Shown: piece after piece, positions 36,174 to 47,589 of the stretch
Layout of the letters: every line of letters begins with the position of its first letter
Numbering within the stretch: position 1 is the first letter of the stretch
Origin: an uncultured Methanobrevibacter sp.
GTDB taxonomy: Archaea > Methanobacteriota > Methanobacteria > Methanobacteriales > Methanobacteriaceae
Assembly: GCA_900314605.1 (NCBI GenBank)
Contig: OMVX01000003.1
Span: 1-64,000, forward strand
Reading direction: 5' to 3'
DNA length: 64,000 bases
Notes under the pieces: generated by a model
What the model was told of the DNA's origin: nothing
What the model saw: the letters and a program-made list of their open reading frames with translations, nothing else
Database searches by the model: none
Position numbers and translations under genes: made by a program

Positions 36174-36755
36174 ATGGCACAAGGTTCAAATTATAAAGTA
36201 GCATTTAGAAGAAGAAGAGAAGGCAAAACTGATTATGGTCAAAGATTTAAATTAGCTGATTTAGATACTCCTAGATTAGTTGTCAGAGTTTCAAATGCTA
36301 ATGTTATTGTTCAAGTTATAAATATTCGTAATGGTGGAGATGAAACCGTTGTATCCGCTCATAGCAAAGAACTTAGAAAATTAGGCTGGTTAGGTGGTTC
36401 TAAAAATACTAGTGCAGTATACTTAACTGGTTACTTATGTGCTAAAAAAGCATTAAGTGAAGGTGTTGAATATGCAGTATTAGATATTGGTTTAAAATCT
36501 TCTATCAAAGGTTCAAAAGTATTTGCTGCTCTTAAAGGAGCAGTTGATGCTGGTTTAGAAATTCCTCATGGAGAATCTGTTCTTCCTGAAGATGATCGTG
36601 TCAAAGGTCAAAATATTGCTGATTATGCAGAATCATTAGATGGAGATGAACTTAATAAAAAATTCTCACAATATATTGAAAGAGGTCTTCAACCTGTAGA
36701 TTTACCTAATCATTTTGAAGAAATTTTAAATAAAATTGATGAGGCTGAGGTATAA
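36174..36755 (+). CDS. rpl18: Ribosomal protein uL18
   Basis: A 193-residue 5S rRNA-binding protein with [18 protein letters not shown] and [18 protein letters not shown] 36174 is chosen because AGGAGTG, which contains the earlier GTG, is the ribosome-binding site. It works with uL5 on 5S rRNA. Confidence 0.94.
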   Translation: MAQGSNYKVAFRRRREGKTDYGQRFKLADLDTPRLVVRVSNANVIVQVINIRNGGDETVVSAHSKELRKLGWLGGSKNTSAVYLTGYLCAKKALSEGVEYAVLDIGLKSSIKGSKVFAALKGAVDAGLEIPHGESVLPEDDRVKGQNIADYAESLDGDELNKKFSQYIERGLQPVDLPNHFEEILNKIDEAEV

Positions 36756-36757
36756 AT

Positions 36758-37402
36758 ATGAGTTTTAATTTAGAAGAATGGGAACCTAAAACCAATGTCG
36801 GTAGAATGGTTAAAGATGGAACCATTACTGATATTGATGAAATATTTGAAAAAGGTCTCTCAATAATGGAATTAGAAATTATAGATACTTTACTTCCTGA
36901 TTTAGAAGAAGAAGTCATGGATGTTAATTTAGTTCAAAGGATGCACAAATCCGGTAGAAAAGTTAATTTTAGAGTTATTGTTGCAGTAGGTAACAAAAAT
37001 GGTTATGTTGGTTTAGGCCAAGGTAAAGCTAGAGAAGTTGGTCCTGCAATTAGAAAAGCTGTTGATAATGCTAAATATAATATTATAAAAGTTAGAAGAG
37101 GCTGTGGAGATTGGGGTTGTGTTTGTGGAAGACAACATACCGTTCCATTCAAAGTCAATGGTAAAGCAGGTAGTGTAAATGTTACCCTTATGCCTGCTCC
37201 TGCAGGTGTAGGTCTTGCTATTGGTGACGTTGGTAAAACTATAATGTCTCTTGCAGGTTATGAGGATGTATGGTCTCAAACTAGTGGTCAAACTCAAACT
37301 ACTATTAACTTTGCAAATGCAGTTTTTGATGCATTGAAAGAAGTTTGTAAAGTTAAAGCAAGTGAAAATGATCTTAAAGCAATGGGAGTTATATCCAAAT
37401 AA
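36758..37402 (+). CDS. rps5: Ribosomal protein uS5
   Basis: A 214-residue protein. The S5 N-domain has [21 protein letters not shown] near residue 67; the C-domain has [22 protein letters not shown]. It also carries the archaeal stretch [14 protein letters not shown]. It contributes to decoding accuracy. It starts two bases after uL18 ends. Confidence 0.95.
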   Translation: MSFNLEEWEPKTNVGRMVKDGTITDIDEIFEKGLSIMELEIIDTLLPDLEEEVMDVNLVQRMHKSGRKVNFRVIVAVGNKNGYVGLGQGKAREVGPAIRKAVDNAKYNIIKVRRGCGDWGCVCGRQHTVPFKVNGKAGSVNVTLMPAPAGVGLAIGDVGKTIMSLAGYEDVWSQTSGQTQTTINFANAVFDALKEVCKVKASENDLKAMGVISK

Positions 37403-37412
37403 TGGTGATTTT

Positions 37413-37871
37413 ATGTTTTTAGTAATAAGAATTAGAGGAAGAACTGGAGTTAAAAAAGGCATTTCAGATACAATGGAGATGTTAAGACTCAATAGAATCA
37501 GCCATGCTGTATTAATTGATGAAAATGACAGTTATAAAGGTATGCTCCAAAAGGCTAAAGATTATATTACTTGGGGTGAAATTGATGCTGAGACTTTAAC
37601 TAAAATCATCTCTAAAAGAGGTAGATTAGTTGGAGATGTACATATCAGTGATGAATACCTTAAAGAGAATACTGATTATAAATCTATTGAAGAATTAGCT
37701 AATGCTTTAATTGCTGGTGAAGTCAAAGCTCAAGATGTTGGTATGAAACCTGTATTCCGTTTCCATCCTCCTAGAAAAGGTTACAAAGGAATTAGAAAAC
37801 CTATTACTGAAGGTGGATCTTTAGGTTATCGAGGTGAAGATATTAATGATCTTGCTTTAAGAATGGCATAA
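37413..37871 (+). CDS. rpl30: Ribosomal protein uL30
   Basis: A 152-residue archaeal form, start [20 protein letters not shown], longer than the roughly 60-residue bacterial uL30. The start was placed at ATG 37413, after GGTGAT. The frame is open further upstream only because it overlaps the end of uS5. Confidence 0.94.
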   Translation: MFLVIRIRGRTGVKKGISDTMEMLRLNRISHAVLIDENDSYKGMLQKAKDYITWGEIDAETLTKIISKRGRLVGDVHISDEYLKENTDYKSIEELANALIAGEVKAQDVGMKPVFRFHPPRKGYKGIRKPITEGGSLGYRGEDINDLALRMA

Positions 37872-37885
37872 ATTAGGTGATTAAT

Positions 37886-38323
37886 ATGATTAGACAAAAA
37901 CGTAAAATTACTAAACAACGCGGAACCAGAACTAATGGTGGAGGAGTTGTTAAAAATCGTAGAGGTTATGGTAACAAAGGTGGAAGAGGTAAAGCAGGTT
38001 CTGGAAAACAACATTGGACCAGAACTGTAATTGAAAATAAAAATTACTTCGGAAAACATGGTTTCAAAAGACCTCAAAAAATGATTAAAAAAGTTAATCC
38101 TGTAAACATTAGTTATTTAGAAGATCAATGTGATGTTTTAATTGAAAAAGGATTAGCTAGTGAAGAAGGAGATTCTATTGTTATAGATGTTACTGATTTA
38201 GGTTATAATAAAGTTTTAGCTAAAGGAAATATTAGCAAAAAATTAGTTATTAAATCTCCTAAATTTTCTGAATCTGCTAAATTCAAAATTGAAGAAGCAG
38301 GTGGGGAGGCAGTAGAATTATAA
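37886..38323 (+). CDS. rpl15: Ribosomal protein uL15
   Basis: A 145-residue protein with TKQRGTRTNGGGVVKNRRGYG and NKGGRGKAGSGKQHW. ATG 37886 follows AGGTGAT. It is the last ribosomal gene before secY. Confidence 0.94.
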   Translation: MIRQKRKITKQRGTRTNGGGVVKNRRGYGNKGGRGKAGSGKQHWTRTVIENKNYFGKHGFKRPQKMIKKVNPVNISYLEDQCDVLIEKGLASEEGDSIVIDVTDLGYNKVLAKGNISKKLVIKSPKFSESAKFKIEEAGGEAVEL

Positions 38324-38439
38324 ATAATAAATTTTAATAAATATTATTTATTATTTTATTATTTTTTAAATTTAATATTATATTGTGATATTTTTTATTA
38401 CTTTAAAATTAAGAACAAATTTTTTTATAGAGGTAAAAT

Positions 38440-39798
38440 ATGAGTAGTTTAGATATTTTCACTCCAATATTTAAATTTTTACCTGAAGTTAAAGCTCCAA
38501 CACATAGGCAAGACTTTAAAGAAAAAGGAAAATGGACTATTTTAGTATTAGTCTTATATTATATACTTTCTCAAATACCTTTGTATGGTTTAAGTTCAGG
38601 TGCAGTTGATCAATTTGCACAAGTAAGAGCTGTTATGGCAGGTAGTTTTGGTTCTATCCTTACGTTGGGTATTGGTCCTATTATTACAGCATCTATTGTT
38701 CTTCAGTTATTAGTTGGTGCTAAATTATTAAACTTAGATTTATCTACTCACCATGATAAAGCTCTCTTCCAAAGTACTCAAAAAGTTTTAGCAATACTTT
38801 TTACATTGTTTGAAGCACTTGTTTTAGTATTTACGGGAAGTTTATCTCCTATTGATAATTCATATTTCGGTGTATTATTATTACAACTTGTTATTGGTGC
38901 AGTTTTAATTTTATACCTTGATGAAGTTGTTTCAAAATGGGGATTTGGTAGTGGAATTGGTTTATTTATTGCCGCTGGTGTAGCTGAACAGATTGTAGTA
39001 GGTTCTTTCAACTTTATTCCAACTGCTAGTGGTGCACTTCCAGGAAAAATTCCAGGATTTATTCAAGGATTAATAGCAGGATCTCCAGACTTTACTATGT
39101 TAATTCCAATATTTGCTCTAATAGTTGTATTTTTAGTTGCAGTATATGGAGAAAGTATGAGAGTAGAAATCCCTATTTCTCATGGTCAAGTTAAAGGACA
39201 TGGAAGAGTTAGAGGAGCTGTTGGAAAATATCCATTAAAATTCATTTACGCAAGTAACATGCCAGTTATTTTAACTAGTGCACTTTTAGTTAATGTTTCA
39301 TTAATTGCAAGTATTTTCCAAAAAGTAGGTTTCCCTATTTTTGGTGAGGTTCAACAAGGTAAAGCAATTAGTGGTCTTGCATTGTGGTTATCTACTCCTA
39401 CAGGAAGTGTTATATTTACTAATCCTTTAAGAGTATTATTCTTTGCAATTGTATATTTATTATGTTGTGTACTATTCTCTTGGTTATGGGTTGAAATCAG
39501 TGGATTAAATGCAAGAGAGGTTTCTAAAAAGTTATACCAATCTGGTATACAAATTCCTGGATTTAGAAGTAGTAAAAGACAATTATATAAAATTATGAAA
39601 AAATATATTCCTCCATTAACTATTCTTGGAGGTTTATTTGTAGGATTATTAGCATTTGGTGCTGATTTAACCGGGGCTCTTGGAGGAGGTACTGGTGTTC
39701 TTCTTACTGTAGGTATTGTCTATAGGTTATATGAGGAAATTGCTCAAGAACAACTTATGGAAATGCATCCAATGTTAAGAAACTTCTTAGGACAGTAA
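38440..39798 (+). CDS. secY: Protein translocase subunit SecY
   Basis: A 452-residue protein with ten hydrophobic segments. It has GIGPIITASIVLQLLVGAKL in helix 2, the region that forms the plug and lateral gate, and GKYPLKFIYASNMPVIL in the ribosome-binding cytoplasmic loop. It is the channel for secretion and membrane insertion, here needed for the adhesins. A 116-base AT-rich gap after uL15 may hold its own promoter. Confidence 0.95.
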   Translation: MSSLDIFTPIFKFLPEVKAPTHRQDFKEKGKWTILVLVLYYILSQIPLYGLSSGAVDQFAQVRAVMAGSFGSILTLGIGPIITASIVLQLLVGAKLLNLDLSTHHDKALFQSTQKVLAILFTLFEALVLVFTGSLSPIDNSYFGVLLLQLVIGAVLILYLDEVVSKWGFGSGIGLFIAAGVAEQIVVGSFNFIPTASGALPGKIPGFIQGLIAGSPDFTMLIPIFALIVVFLVAVYGESMRVEIPISHGQVKGHGRVRGAVGKYPLKFIYASNMPVILTSALLVNVSLIASIFQKVGFPIFGEVQQGKAISGLALWLSTPTGSVIFTNPLRVLFFAIVYLLCCVLFSWLWVEISGLNAREVSKKLYQSGIQIPGFRSSKRQLYKIMKKYIPPLTILGGLFVGLLAFGADLTGALGGGTGVLLTVGIVYRLYEEIAQEQLMEMHPMLRNFLGQ

Positions 39799-39843
39799 TT
39801 GTAATGAATATTAAATAATTTAAAAATTGATTGAGGCAAAAAA

Positions 39844-40401
39844 ATGACATTAGTAATTTTAACAGGTATTCCGGGGTCTGGTAGTTCAACAATAATTAAT
39901 AAAACTTTAGAACAAGTTGATTATCTTCATTTAAACTATGGAGATGTTATGACTCAGATTGCTATTGATAAAAATCTTGTAGAAAATAGAGATCAGATAA
40001 GAAAATTATCTCCAGAAACTCAAAAAGATATTCAAAAGCAAGCTGCAGCTAAAATCAGTGAAGAATCTAAAAATAATAATGTTATTGTTGATACACATTG
40101 TACTATTAATACACCAAAAGGGTTCCTTCCAGGTCTTCCTAAATGGGTTCTTGAATCTTTAAATCCTGATTTATTTGTTTTGGTTGAAGCTAATCCTGAT
40201 GAAATTATCTTTAGAAGACTTAACGATGAAACTCGTGATAGGGATGTTGAAAAAGCTGATATGATTAAACTTCATCAAGAAATGAACAGAGCAGCAGCAA
40301 TGGCTTATGCTACATTAACTGGTGCTACTGTTAAAATAATAGAAAATCATGATAATCATCTAGACCCTACAATTAGAAAAATGGTAACTCTTTTAGGATA
40401 A
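39844..40401 (+). CDS. adkA: Adenylate kinase, archaeal type
   Basis: A 185-residue protein with P-loop GIPGSGSSTI and VDTHCTINTPKGFLPGLPKWV, the archaeal AdkA pattern rather than the bacterial LID-domain type. It interconverts AMP, ATP and ADP. It sits after secY as in bacteria and archaea alike. Confidence 0.93.
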   Translation: MTLVILTGIPGSGSSTIINKTLEQVDYLHLNYGDVMTQIAIDKNLVENRDQIRKLSPETQKDIQKQAAAKISEESKNNNVIVDTHCTINTPKGFLPGLPKWVLESLNPDLFVLVEANPDEIIFRRLNDETRDRDVEKADMIKLHQEMNRAAAMAYATLTGATVKIIENHDNHLDPTIRKMVTLLG

Positions 40402-40430
40402 TAAAGTTTTAAATTTATAGAGGTAATATT

Positions 40431-41021
40431 ATGGCTGGTATATTTGATTCAGTGATAAATGCTATGAATAGTATTTTTGGGCCAATTTTAGCTCATGATC
40501 CTACTCCAAATAATCCAATATTAACAATTTTTATTATTTCATTTATCGTTTCTCTTATTACAACGATTGCAAATAAATATTTGGTAGATCAAAAAGAATT
40601 AGCTAAAAACCAAAAAGAAATGAAGGAATTCCAAAAAAAGTTTAAAGAGGCTCAACAAAGTGGAAACGAAAAAGAAATTAAGAAAATGAAAGATAAACAA
40701 GTAGAAATGATGCAAAAAAATAGTAAAATGATGACTCAGCAATTTAAACCTATGATTGCTACTATGGTTCCAATTTTACTTGTATTTTATTGGATGAGAT
40801 TTTCTGCTGTTGCAAAAGCAGTTGTAATCTTACCTCCTGTAGTTTATTATTGTACTTTAGTACCTGTATTCCATTTTATAGGTCCTCTTATACCAGGTTA
40901 TGGTGCCGTTAACCCTCATGCTCCAGCATGGAGTATAGGTTGGTTAATGTGGTATATGATTTGTACATTTGGAATGTCTCAAATATTAAGAAAATTTATG
41001 GGATTCGAACAAGGATTTTAG
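40431..41021 (+). CDS. EMC3/TMCO1-type membrane insertase (DUF106, Oxa1 superfamily)
   Basis: A 196-residue protein. A first helix (about 25-46) is followed by a cytosolic coiled coil (QKEMKEFQKKFKEAQQSGNE) and two or three more helices. This arrangement is that of archaeal DUF106 proteins, relatives of Oxa1, Get1, EMC3 and TMCO1, which help insert proteins next to the ribosome and SecY. Its place three genes from uL15 and right after secY-adkA fits that role. Confidence 0.88.
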   Translation: MAGIFDSVINAMNSIFGPILAHDPTPNNPILTIFIISFIVSLITTIANKYLVDQKELAKNQKEMKEFQKKFKEAQQSGNEKEIKKMKDKQVEMMQKNSKMMTQQFKPMIATMVPILLVFYWMRFSAVAKAVVILPPVVYYCTLVPVFHFIGPLIPGYGAVNPHAPAWSIGWLMWYMICTFGMSQILRKFMGFEQGF

Positions 41022-41203
41022 TTAATATTTCTAGAAATGATAATATTTTTGGATATTTTATTTTCCATAAATCCTTTCAATACTCATATTTTTTATAATA
41101 TTAAAAATATAATATTTATTTATTATTCACTCAATTTGAATAATTTTTATTAGTTATTATTAAAATTTAATGTATTAAAAAATAAAGTTAATTAGGTGAT
41201 ATA

Positions 41204-41470
41204 ATGCCTGCAAATAGGTTTAGATCTCGTTCTTATAAAAGAATGAATAAAAAAACTCCTGGTGGAGTAAATGTTTTAAGATATAAAAAGAAAAAACCGG
41301 GTAAGCATGTTTGTGCAGAATGTGGAGCAATTTTACACGGTGTCCCTCGTGGTCGTCCATTTGAAATTAAAAAATTGTCCAAATCTCAAAAAAGACCAAA
41401 CCGTCCATTTGGCGGTAATTTATGTCCTAAATGTGCTCGTAAACATTTTAAAAATGAGGCAAGGAAATAA
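41204..41470 (+). CDS. rpl34e: Ribosomal protein eL34
   Basis: An 88-residue, very basic protein with the zinc pairs HVCAECG and LCPKCARKH. The start follows AGGTGAT. Its stop overlaps the cytidylate kinase start by one base. Confidence 0.93.
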   Translation: MPANRFRSRSYKRMNKKTPGGVNVLRYKKKKPGKHVCAECGAILHGVPRGRPFEIKKLSKSQKRPNRPFGGNLCPKCARKHFKNEARK

Positions 41471-41988
41471 TGATTATTACAATCGGTGGGCCTGCAGGTA
41501 GTGGAACAACTACTGCTGCTAAAGTATTATCAGAAAAATTAGATATTCCCTTTTTATCAACTGGATTCATTTTTAGGGATATGGCTAAAGAGTATGGGAT
41601 GACACCTATTGAATTTAGTAAGTTTGCTGAAAATAATACGGACATCGATAAAGAAATTGATAAAAGACAAGCTGATATAGCTTATGAATCTGGAAACATT
41701 ATAGTTGAAGGTAGATTATCAGCACATTTTATTGAAGCTGATCTTAAAGTTTGGTTAACTGCACCATTAGATATACGTGCAGAAAGAGTTCATGATAGAG
41801 AATTTAAGTCAATTGAACAAGCAGCTCGTGAAATTAAAATACGGGAAGATAGTGAGGCTTCAAGATTTAAGGAAATACATGGTATAGATATTTATGATTA
41901 TGATATTTATGATGTAGTGTTAAATACAGATTCATTTAGTCCAGAAAGTATTTCTAAGATTATTTTAAATATTTTAAAGGTGATATAA
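41470..41988 (+). CDS. cmk: Cytidylate kinase, archaeal type
   Basis: A 172-residue protein with P-loop GGPAGSGTTTAAKVLSEKL and VEGRLSAHF. It phosphorylates CMP and dCMP. The position between eL34 and eL14 is standard for Methanobacteriales. It overlaps both neighbours by a single base. Confidence 0.93.
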   Translation: MIITIGGPAGSGTTTAAKVLSEKLDIPFLSTGFIFRDMAKEYGMTPIEFSKFAENNTDIDKEIDKRQADIAYESGNIIVEGRLSAHFIEADLKVWLTAPLDIRAERVHDREFKSIEQAAREIKIREDSEASRFKEIHGIDIYDYDIYDVVLNTDSFSPESISKIILNILKVI

Positions 41989-42209
41989 TGGCATCAATCG
42001 AAGTTGGTAGAGTATGTGTTAAAACTGCTGGTAGAGAAGCAGGAGAAAAATGTGTAATTGTGGAAATTATTGATGAAAGTTTTGTTGAAGTTGTAGGTAC
42101 TGAAGTTAAAAATAGACGTTGTAATATTAACCATTTAGAACCTACTGAAGATACTGTTGAAGTTTCTGATGATATTGAAGCAGTTAAATCCGCATTAGAA
42201 TCTTTATAG
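41988..42209 (+). CDS. rpl14e: Ribosomal protein eL14
   Basis: A 73-residue short archaeal eL14 with VGRVCVKTAGREAGEKCVIV. AGGTGAT overlaps the end of cmk and provides the ribosome-binding site. It is the last gene of the continuous transcript; the next gene is 312 bases away. Confidence 0.9.
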   Translation: MASIEVGRVCVKTAGREAGEKCVIVEIIDESFVEVVGTEVKNRRCNINHLEPTEDTVEVSDDIEAVKSALESL

Positions 42210-42521
42210 AACAATTTATATTGTTTTATAAAATTCATTCCTACTTTTTTTTTAAATTCGTTTATCTTTTTTTTTTAATAAAAAATTAGTTTTAATTTTT
42301 CTTTATATATTATTTTATAATTTTTTTTATATTATTTAATTCTTTTATAGTCTTTTTTAGTTTCATATTAGTTTTTAGATAATTATTTTAATTTTCATGT
42401 TTTTTGATATTTTTTATTTGTTTTAACTTTTAAAATTATTTTAATTTAATTTCTAATTATAAAATCTTAAAAATAGTAAAGATTATTATTTATTTAATTC
42501 ATATACTATAATGGTGTAAAA
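42210..42521. promoter_or_regulatory. T-rich gap between eL14 and cbf5
   Basis: Runs of eight or nine T just after the eL14 stop (42246-42275) can terminate transcription. The rest should hold the cbf5 promoter. No coding frame is seen. Confidence 0.4.
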
Positions 42522-43484
42522 ATGGGAGAACTTATTGAGAAATCTCATAGTGAAACAGATTATAAATATGGTCTAGAACCATATAAACGCCCTATAGAAG
42601 AACATATTAATAAAGGGCTTATTAATTTAGATAAACCATCAGGACCTACTTCTCATGAAGTTGATTCATGGGTTTTAAAAATTTTAAATGCTTCTAAAAC
42701 AGGTCATGGAGGAACTCTAGATCCGAAAGTTACTGGGATTTTACCTATGGGAATTAATTCTGCTACTCGTTCTATTCAACTTTTATCTTCTGCAGCTAAG
42801 GAATATGTATGTCTTATGAATATTCATGCTTCTTTAAATGAAGATCAAATTATTAAAATATTCGATGAATTTACAGGTAAAATATTTCAGATGCCTCCTG
42901 TTAAATCAGCTGTTAAAAGAGAATTACGTGCAAGAAATATTTATTATGCAAACATTGCAGAAATTGATGATAGGTATGTCTTGTTTAGAATAGGTTGTGA
43001 AGCTGGAACATATGTTAGAACATATTGTCATGATATTGGTGAAGCTTTAGGTTGTGGTGCTCATATGGCTGAACTTAGAAGAACCCAAGTAGGTTCTTTT
43101 AATGAAGATTTTAATCTTGTAACTCTTCAGGACTTAACTGATGCATATTATTATTATAAACATGAAGATAACGAAGAAGAACTTAGAAAAATTATTATAC
43201 CTATGGAAGAGGCTGCTGCACATATGCCTAAAATTTATGTTAAAGATTCGGCTGTTGCTGCTCTTACTCATGGTGCTGACCTTGCAGCTGGAGGAGTATC
43301 TTTATTGTCTAATAATATTCGTCCGGGAGATAATGTTGCAATTTTTACATTAAAAAAAGAGCTCATTGGTTCAGGTATTAGTCGATATTCATCAGAAAAT
43401 CTAATGAATGCTGATTCAGGTATTGTTTTAACAACAAACCATATTTTCATGTCTGAAGATACTTATCCTATCTGTTGGAAATGA
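42522..43484 (+). CDS. cbf5: tRNA/rRNA pseudouridine synthase Cbf5 (TruB family)
   Basis: A 320-residue protein. The TruB catalytic domain has KPSGPTSHEVDSWV and GHGGTLDPKVTG (the Asp of this motif is the catalytic one), followed by a C-terminal PUA domain (about 235-320). In archaea it works alone on tRNA U55 and within H/ACA guide RNPs on rRNA. Confidence 0.93.
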   Translation: MGELIEKSHSETDYKYGLEPYKRPIEEHINKGLINLDKPSGPTSHEVDSWVLKILNASKTGHGGTLDPKVTGILPMGINSATRSIQLLSSAAKEYVCLMNIHASLNEDQIIKIFDEFTGKIFQMPPVKSAVKRELRARNIYYANIAEIDDRYVLFRIGCEAGTYVRTYCHDIGEALGCGAHMAELRRTQVGSFNEDFNLVTLQDLTDAYYYYKHEDNEEELRKIIIPMEEAAAHMPKIYVKDSAVAALTHGADLAAGGVSLLSNNIRPGDNVAIFTLKKELIGSGISRYSSENLMNADSGIVLTTNHIFMSEDTYPICWK

Positions 43485-43729
43485 TTATTTAAGTTTTAAA
43501 AAAATTTTCTTTAGTTTAGATTCCCTTTTTTATCAAAATTATATTTTTTTTATAATTGTAATTTTATTGTAATTTTCTTAGAATTATCAAAACCTTTATA
43601 TATAAAAATTTTATAATATTATTATATCTTATTATATTAATAACATAATAAGTTTATAAGTTTATTAACTTATTTTTTTTAATTGGTATGTATAACTAAT
43701 GTATCTACTTAAATGGTTATTATACTTAT

Positions 43730-43813
<84 letters not shown>

Positions 43814-43927
43814 TTTATTGGTAATTTTCAATTTATTAATTTAATTTTTTTGTTTGATTTTAACTTTTTAGTTATTTTCTTTGAATTTAATTTTTTTAAT
43901 AATTGTAATTAACTAATAATTTGTATG

Positions 43928-43955
43928 CTTAGATTGTTTTTAATCTAAGTTTTTT
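43928..43955 (+). terminator. Hairpin terminator after tRNA-Ser
   Basis: CTTAGATT (43928-43935) and AATCTAAG (43942-43949) form a perfect 8-base stem with loop GTTTTT, followed by six T. Confidence 0.6.
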
Positions 43956-44077
43956 GATTGTAAAAACTGTGTTTTGTAAATTATTTTATTTACTTTTATG
44001 TTTTTAAGATTATTTGCAAAATATTCGAATCTATAATCATCTCGTAGGTTCGCTCTGAAAAATATGGAGGTTAATAA

Positions 44078-44527
44078 ATGGCAGATGAAGAATTTAAACA
44101 TTTAGTACGTATTTCAAGAAAGGACGTAAATGGTAATAAAACTTTCGAATATGCTTTAACTGATATTAAAGGTATCGGTTTATCTTTATCTAGAACTATC
44201 GGTCTTATTTTAGGTTTCGATTTAAATGAAAAAATCGGATATATTTCTGATGAAAATGTTTTAAAAATCGAAGAAATTTTAGAAGATCCTAAAAAATTTG
44301 GCATACCTGATTGGATGTTGAATAGAAGAAACGACTATGCTACTGGTGAAACTATTCATTTAATTGAATCTGATCTTGATATGATGTTAAGAGAAGATTT
44401 AAATAGAATGAAAAAAATCAGAAGTTATAAAGGTAGAAGACACGAAGTAGGTTTACCTGTCAGAGGTCAAAGAACTAAAGCTACATTTAGACATGGTTCT
44501 TCTGTAGGTGTTAGTCGTAGCAGATAA
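44078..44527 (+). CDS. rps13: Ribosomal protein uS13
   Basis: A 149-residue protein with [14 protein letters not shown] (helix-two-turn-helix) and the C-terminal [20 protein letters not shown] that contacts P-site tRNA. GGAGG precedes it. It is the first gene of the second translation cluster. Confidence 0.95.
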   Translation: MADEEFKHLVRISRKDVNGNKTFEYALTDIKGIGLSLSRTIGLILGFDLNEKIGYISDENVLKIEEILEDPKKFGIPDWMLNRRNDYATGETIHLIESDLDMMLREDLNRMKKIRSYKGRRHEVGLPVRGQRTKATFRHGSSVGVSRSR

Positions 44528-44597
44528 GGATTAATGACTTTTTTTTAAATTATTCCTATGAATTTTTATAAATAAATAATTATAAGGAGATATTATT

Positions 44598-45137
44598 ATG
44601 GGACATCCACGTAAAGCAAGAAAAAAATATAATACCCCTCCTCATCCTTGGAATGCTGAAAGAATTAAATCAGAAAACAAGTTAATGGTTAAATACGGCT
44701 TAAAAAATAAAAAAGAAATTTGGAAAGCTGATACTTTAGTTAGAAAATACAGTAGGGAAGCAAGATATTTACTTGGTTTTGCTCAAGATCAAGCTGTTGA
44801 AGAAAAAAATGAATTATTAGGGCACTTAGTTAGAATCGGTGTTTTATCTGAAGATGCTCATCTTGAAGACATTCTTAATTTAAATGTTGAGGATATTTTA
44901 AGAAGGAGATTACAAACTGTTGTTCATCGTAAAGGTTTAGCACGTACTGCTAAAGAAGCTAGAATGTTTGTTGTTCATGGTCATATTGCTATGAATGGTA
45001 AAAAAATAGATTCTCCTAGTTTCATGGTTAAAAGAGGAGAAGAAGAATTTGTTGGTTTCTATGGTAACTCTTCTGTAGCTAAACAAATTGAGGAATTTAA
45101 CAATAACAAAGCGAAAGCTGATGAAAAATCTGAATAG
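44598..45137 (+). CDS. rps4: Ribosomal protein uS4
   Basis: A 179-residue archaeal uS4: [19 protein letters not shown], then the S4 RNA-binding domain with [22 protein letters not shown] primary 16S assembly protein. AAGGAG precedes it. Confidence 0.95.
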   Translation: MGHPRKARKKYNTPPHPWNAERIKSENKLMVKYGLKNKKEIWKADTLVRKYSREARYLLGFAQDQAVEEKNELLGHLVRIGVLSEDAHLEDILNLNVEDILRRRLQTVVHRKGLARTAKEARMFVVHGHIAMNGKKIDSPSFMVKRGEEEFVGFYGNSSVAKQIEEFNNNKAKADEKSE

Positions 45138-45148
45138 TAGGTGTAATT

Positions 45149-45541
45149 ATGGCGAAAGATGAAAAATGGGGAATAGCTAATATTTATTCATCATTTAATA
45201 ACACTATTATAACTGTAACCGATATTACTGGTGCTGAAACAATTACCCAATGGTCTGGTGGAAAAGTTGTACGGTCTGATAGACAAGAATCCTCTCCTTT
45301 TGCAGCTATGGAAGCAGCAACTCGTGCAGCTGAAGATGCTAAAGAGAAAGGTTTCATTGGATTACATATTAAAGTAAGAGCTCCTGGTGGAAACGGACCT
45401 AGAAGTCCTGGTCCAGGTGCACAAGCAACTATCCGTGCTTTAGCTAGAGCGGGTATTAAAATTGGTAAAATTGAAGATATAACTCCAATTCCTCATGATG
45501 GTACTGGTCGTCCTGGTGGTAAAAGAGGTAGAAGAGTATAA
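45149..45541 (+). CDS. rps11: Ribosomal protein uS11
   Basis: A 130-residue protein with [20 protein letters not shown] and [19 protein letters not shown]. It is part of the platform near the exit site. It has the standard place between uS4 and rpoD. Confidence 0.95.
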   Translation: MAKDEKWGIANIYSSFNNTIITVTDITGAETITQWSGGKVVRSDRQESSPFAAMEAATRAAEDAKEKGFIGLHIKVRAPGGNGPRSPGPGAQATIRALARAGIKIGKIEDITPIPHDGTGRPGGKRGRRV

Positions 45542-45555
45542 GAAGGTTTTTTAAA

Positions 45556-46362
45556 ATGGAGATTGAAGTCAAGAGTAAAAAAGATGATGAAATTATTTTC
45601 ATTATCCGTGATGCAAATGTACCTTTTGTCAATGCTATTAGGAGGGCTGCTATGATGTCTGTTCCTAAATTAGCAATTGAGGATGTTAATATTATTAAAA
45701 ATGATTCCGCAATGTTTGATGAAGTACTTGCTCATAGATTAGGTCTAACTCCTTTGGTTTCAGATTTAAAATCTATTGAAGGTCTTGTTGTTGGTGATGA
45801 TTGTGACTGTGATGATTATTGTTCAAGTTGCAGTGTATCATTTACTTTAAAAGAGAAAGGACCTGGAGTTGTCTATTCTAAAGATTTAGTCTCTTCTGAC
45901 CCTAATATCAAACCTGTTTATGACACAATTCCTTTAGTTAAACTAAAAGAAAATCAAGAAATCGAACTTGAAGCGGTAGCTAAATTAGGTTTTGGTAAAG
46001 ATCATGCTAAATGGATGCCTACTACAGTTTGTGCATATAAACAATATCCAAAAATCACTTTCAATAAGGATGTAGACCCAGATTATGATTGTGCTTCAAA
46101 ATGTCCGAGAGGTATTTTAAAATCTGATAAAAGGTCTAAAATCATTAAAGTTTTAGATATTGAAAATTGTTCTATGTGTAAAAGTTGTGTTAGGGCTTGT
46201 GTCAATGATTATATTCAAGTTGGATATGAAGAAAATAATTTTATTTTTAAGATTGAAACAGATGGATCAATGCCTCCAAAAGAGGTTTTATTAAAAGCTT
46301 GTGATGTTTTATCAGCTAAAACAGATGATATAATTGAATTTAGTAAAGGAGGAAATCAATAA
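45556..46362 (+). CDS. rpoD: RNA polymerase subunit D (Rpo3), with Fe-S domain
   Basis: A 268-residue alpha-like subunit that dimerises with subunit L to start polymerase assembly. The start is [21 protein letters not shown]. An extra domain (about 170-230) contains CASKCPRG and [11 protein letters not shown], a ferredoxin-like pattern. The cysteines suffice for one [4Fe-4S] cluster; the first CxxCxxC is incomplete, so a second cluster is doubtful. Another cysteine group, [10 protein letters not shown], lies at about 77-86. It overlaps eL18 by one base. Confidence 0.94.
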   Translation: MEIEVKSKKDDEIIFIIRDANVPFVNAIRRAAMMSVPKLAIEDVNIIKNDSAMFDEVLAHRLGLTPLVSDLKSIEGLVVGDDCDCDDYCSSCSVSFTLKEKGPGVVYSKDLVSSDPNIKPVYDTIPLVKLKENQEIELEAVAKLGFGKDHAKWMPTTVCAYKQYPKITFNKDVDPDYDCASKCPRGILKSDKRSKIIKVLDIENCSMCKSCVRACVNDYIQVGYEENNFIFKIETDGSMPPKEVLLKACDVLSAKTDDIIEFSKGGNQ

Positions 46363-46727
46363 TGGTTAAGAAAGTACATAAAACAAATCCTAACCTTATT
46401 AAGCTTATTAGAACTCTCAGAAAAAAATCTAATGAAGAAGATGCAGCTATATGGAAAGTTGTTGCATCAAAACTTGAAAGGTCTAATAGAAGAACTGCTG
46501 AAGTTAATATATCTTCAATTAACAGATATGCAAATGAAGATGAAGTAGTTTTAGTTCCTGGTAAAGTTTTATCAAATGGTAATTTAGATAAAAAAGTAAC
46601 TGTTGCAGCATTAAATTTCTCTGAGACTTCTATTGAAAAAATTAATAGTGCTGGAGGAAAGTGCCTTACTATTAGTGAAATTCTTGAAGAAAATCCTAAA
46701 GGCAGTAATATTAGGATTATGGAATAA
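46362..46727 (+). CDS. rpl18e: Ribosomal protein eL18
   Basis: A 121-residue protein with [20 protein letters not shown] and [22 protein letters not shown]. It follows rpoD as in other archaea. The start codon shares its A with the rpoD stop. Confidence 0.94.
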   Translation: MVKKVHKTNPNLIKLIRTLRKKSNEEDAAIWKVVASKLERSNRRTAEVNISSINRYANEDEVVLVPGKVLSNGNLDKKVTVAALNFSETSIEKINSAGGKCLTISEILEENPKGSNIRIME

Positions 46728-46745
46728 ATTGGCCGTGGTGTTATT

Positions 46746-47168
46746 ATGATTATTAATGGTGAAGGATGCATTTTAGGAAGACTTGCTAGTGTAGTAAGTA
46801 AATCACTTCTCAATGGTGAAGAAATTATAGTTATTAATGCTGAAAAAATAATGATTACTGGTAATAAGGATTGGGCTTATGCTAGATACAAACAAAGAGT
46901 AGATAGGAAAAGTATCTCTAACCCTAGAGATTTAGGTCCTAAATATCCTCACAGACCAGATGACATATTTAGAAGAACTGTAAGAGGAATGTTACCTATG
47001 AAAAAATCTAAAGGTAAAACTGCTTTCAAAGGCTTAAAAGCGTTTGTTGGTGTTCCAGCTGAATATGCAGATTCAGAACTTACTTCAGTTCCTCAAGCAG
47101 AATATGAAAATATTAAAAAAGGAATGGAATTAGGCGAAATTTCAAAATTATTAGGAGCTAAATTCTAA
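46746..47168 (+). CDS. rpl13: Ribosomal protein uL13
   Basis: A 140-residue archaeal uL13 with [20 protein letters not shown] and [26 protein letters not shown] serves as the ribosome-binding site. Confidence 0.94.
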   Translation: MIINGEGCILGRLASVVSKSLLNGEEIIVINAEKIMITGNKDWAYARYKQRVDRKSISNPRDLGPKYPHRPDDIFRRTVRGMLPMKKSKGKTAFKGLKAFVGVPAEYADSELTSVPQAEYENIKKGMELGEISKLLGAKF

Positions 47169-47190
47169 AATTTTAAGGGGATGTTTGATT

Positions 47191-47589
<399 letters not shown>

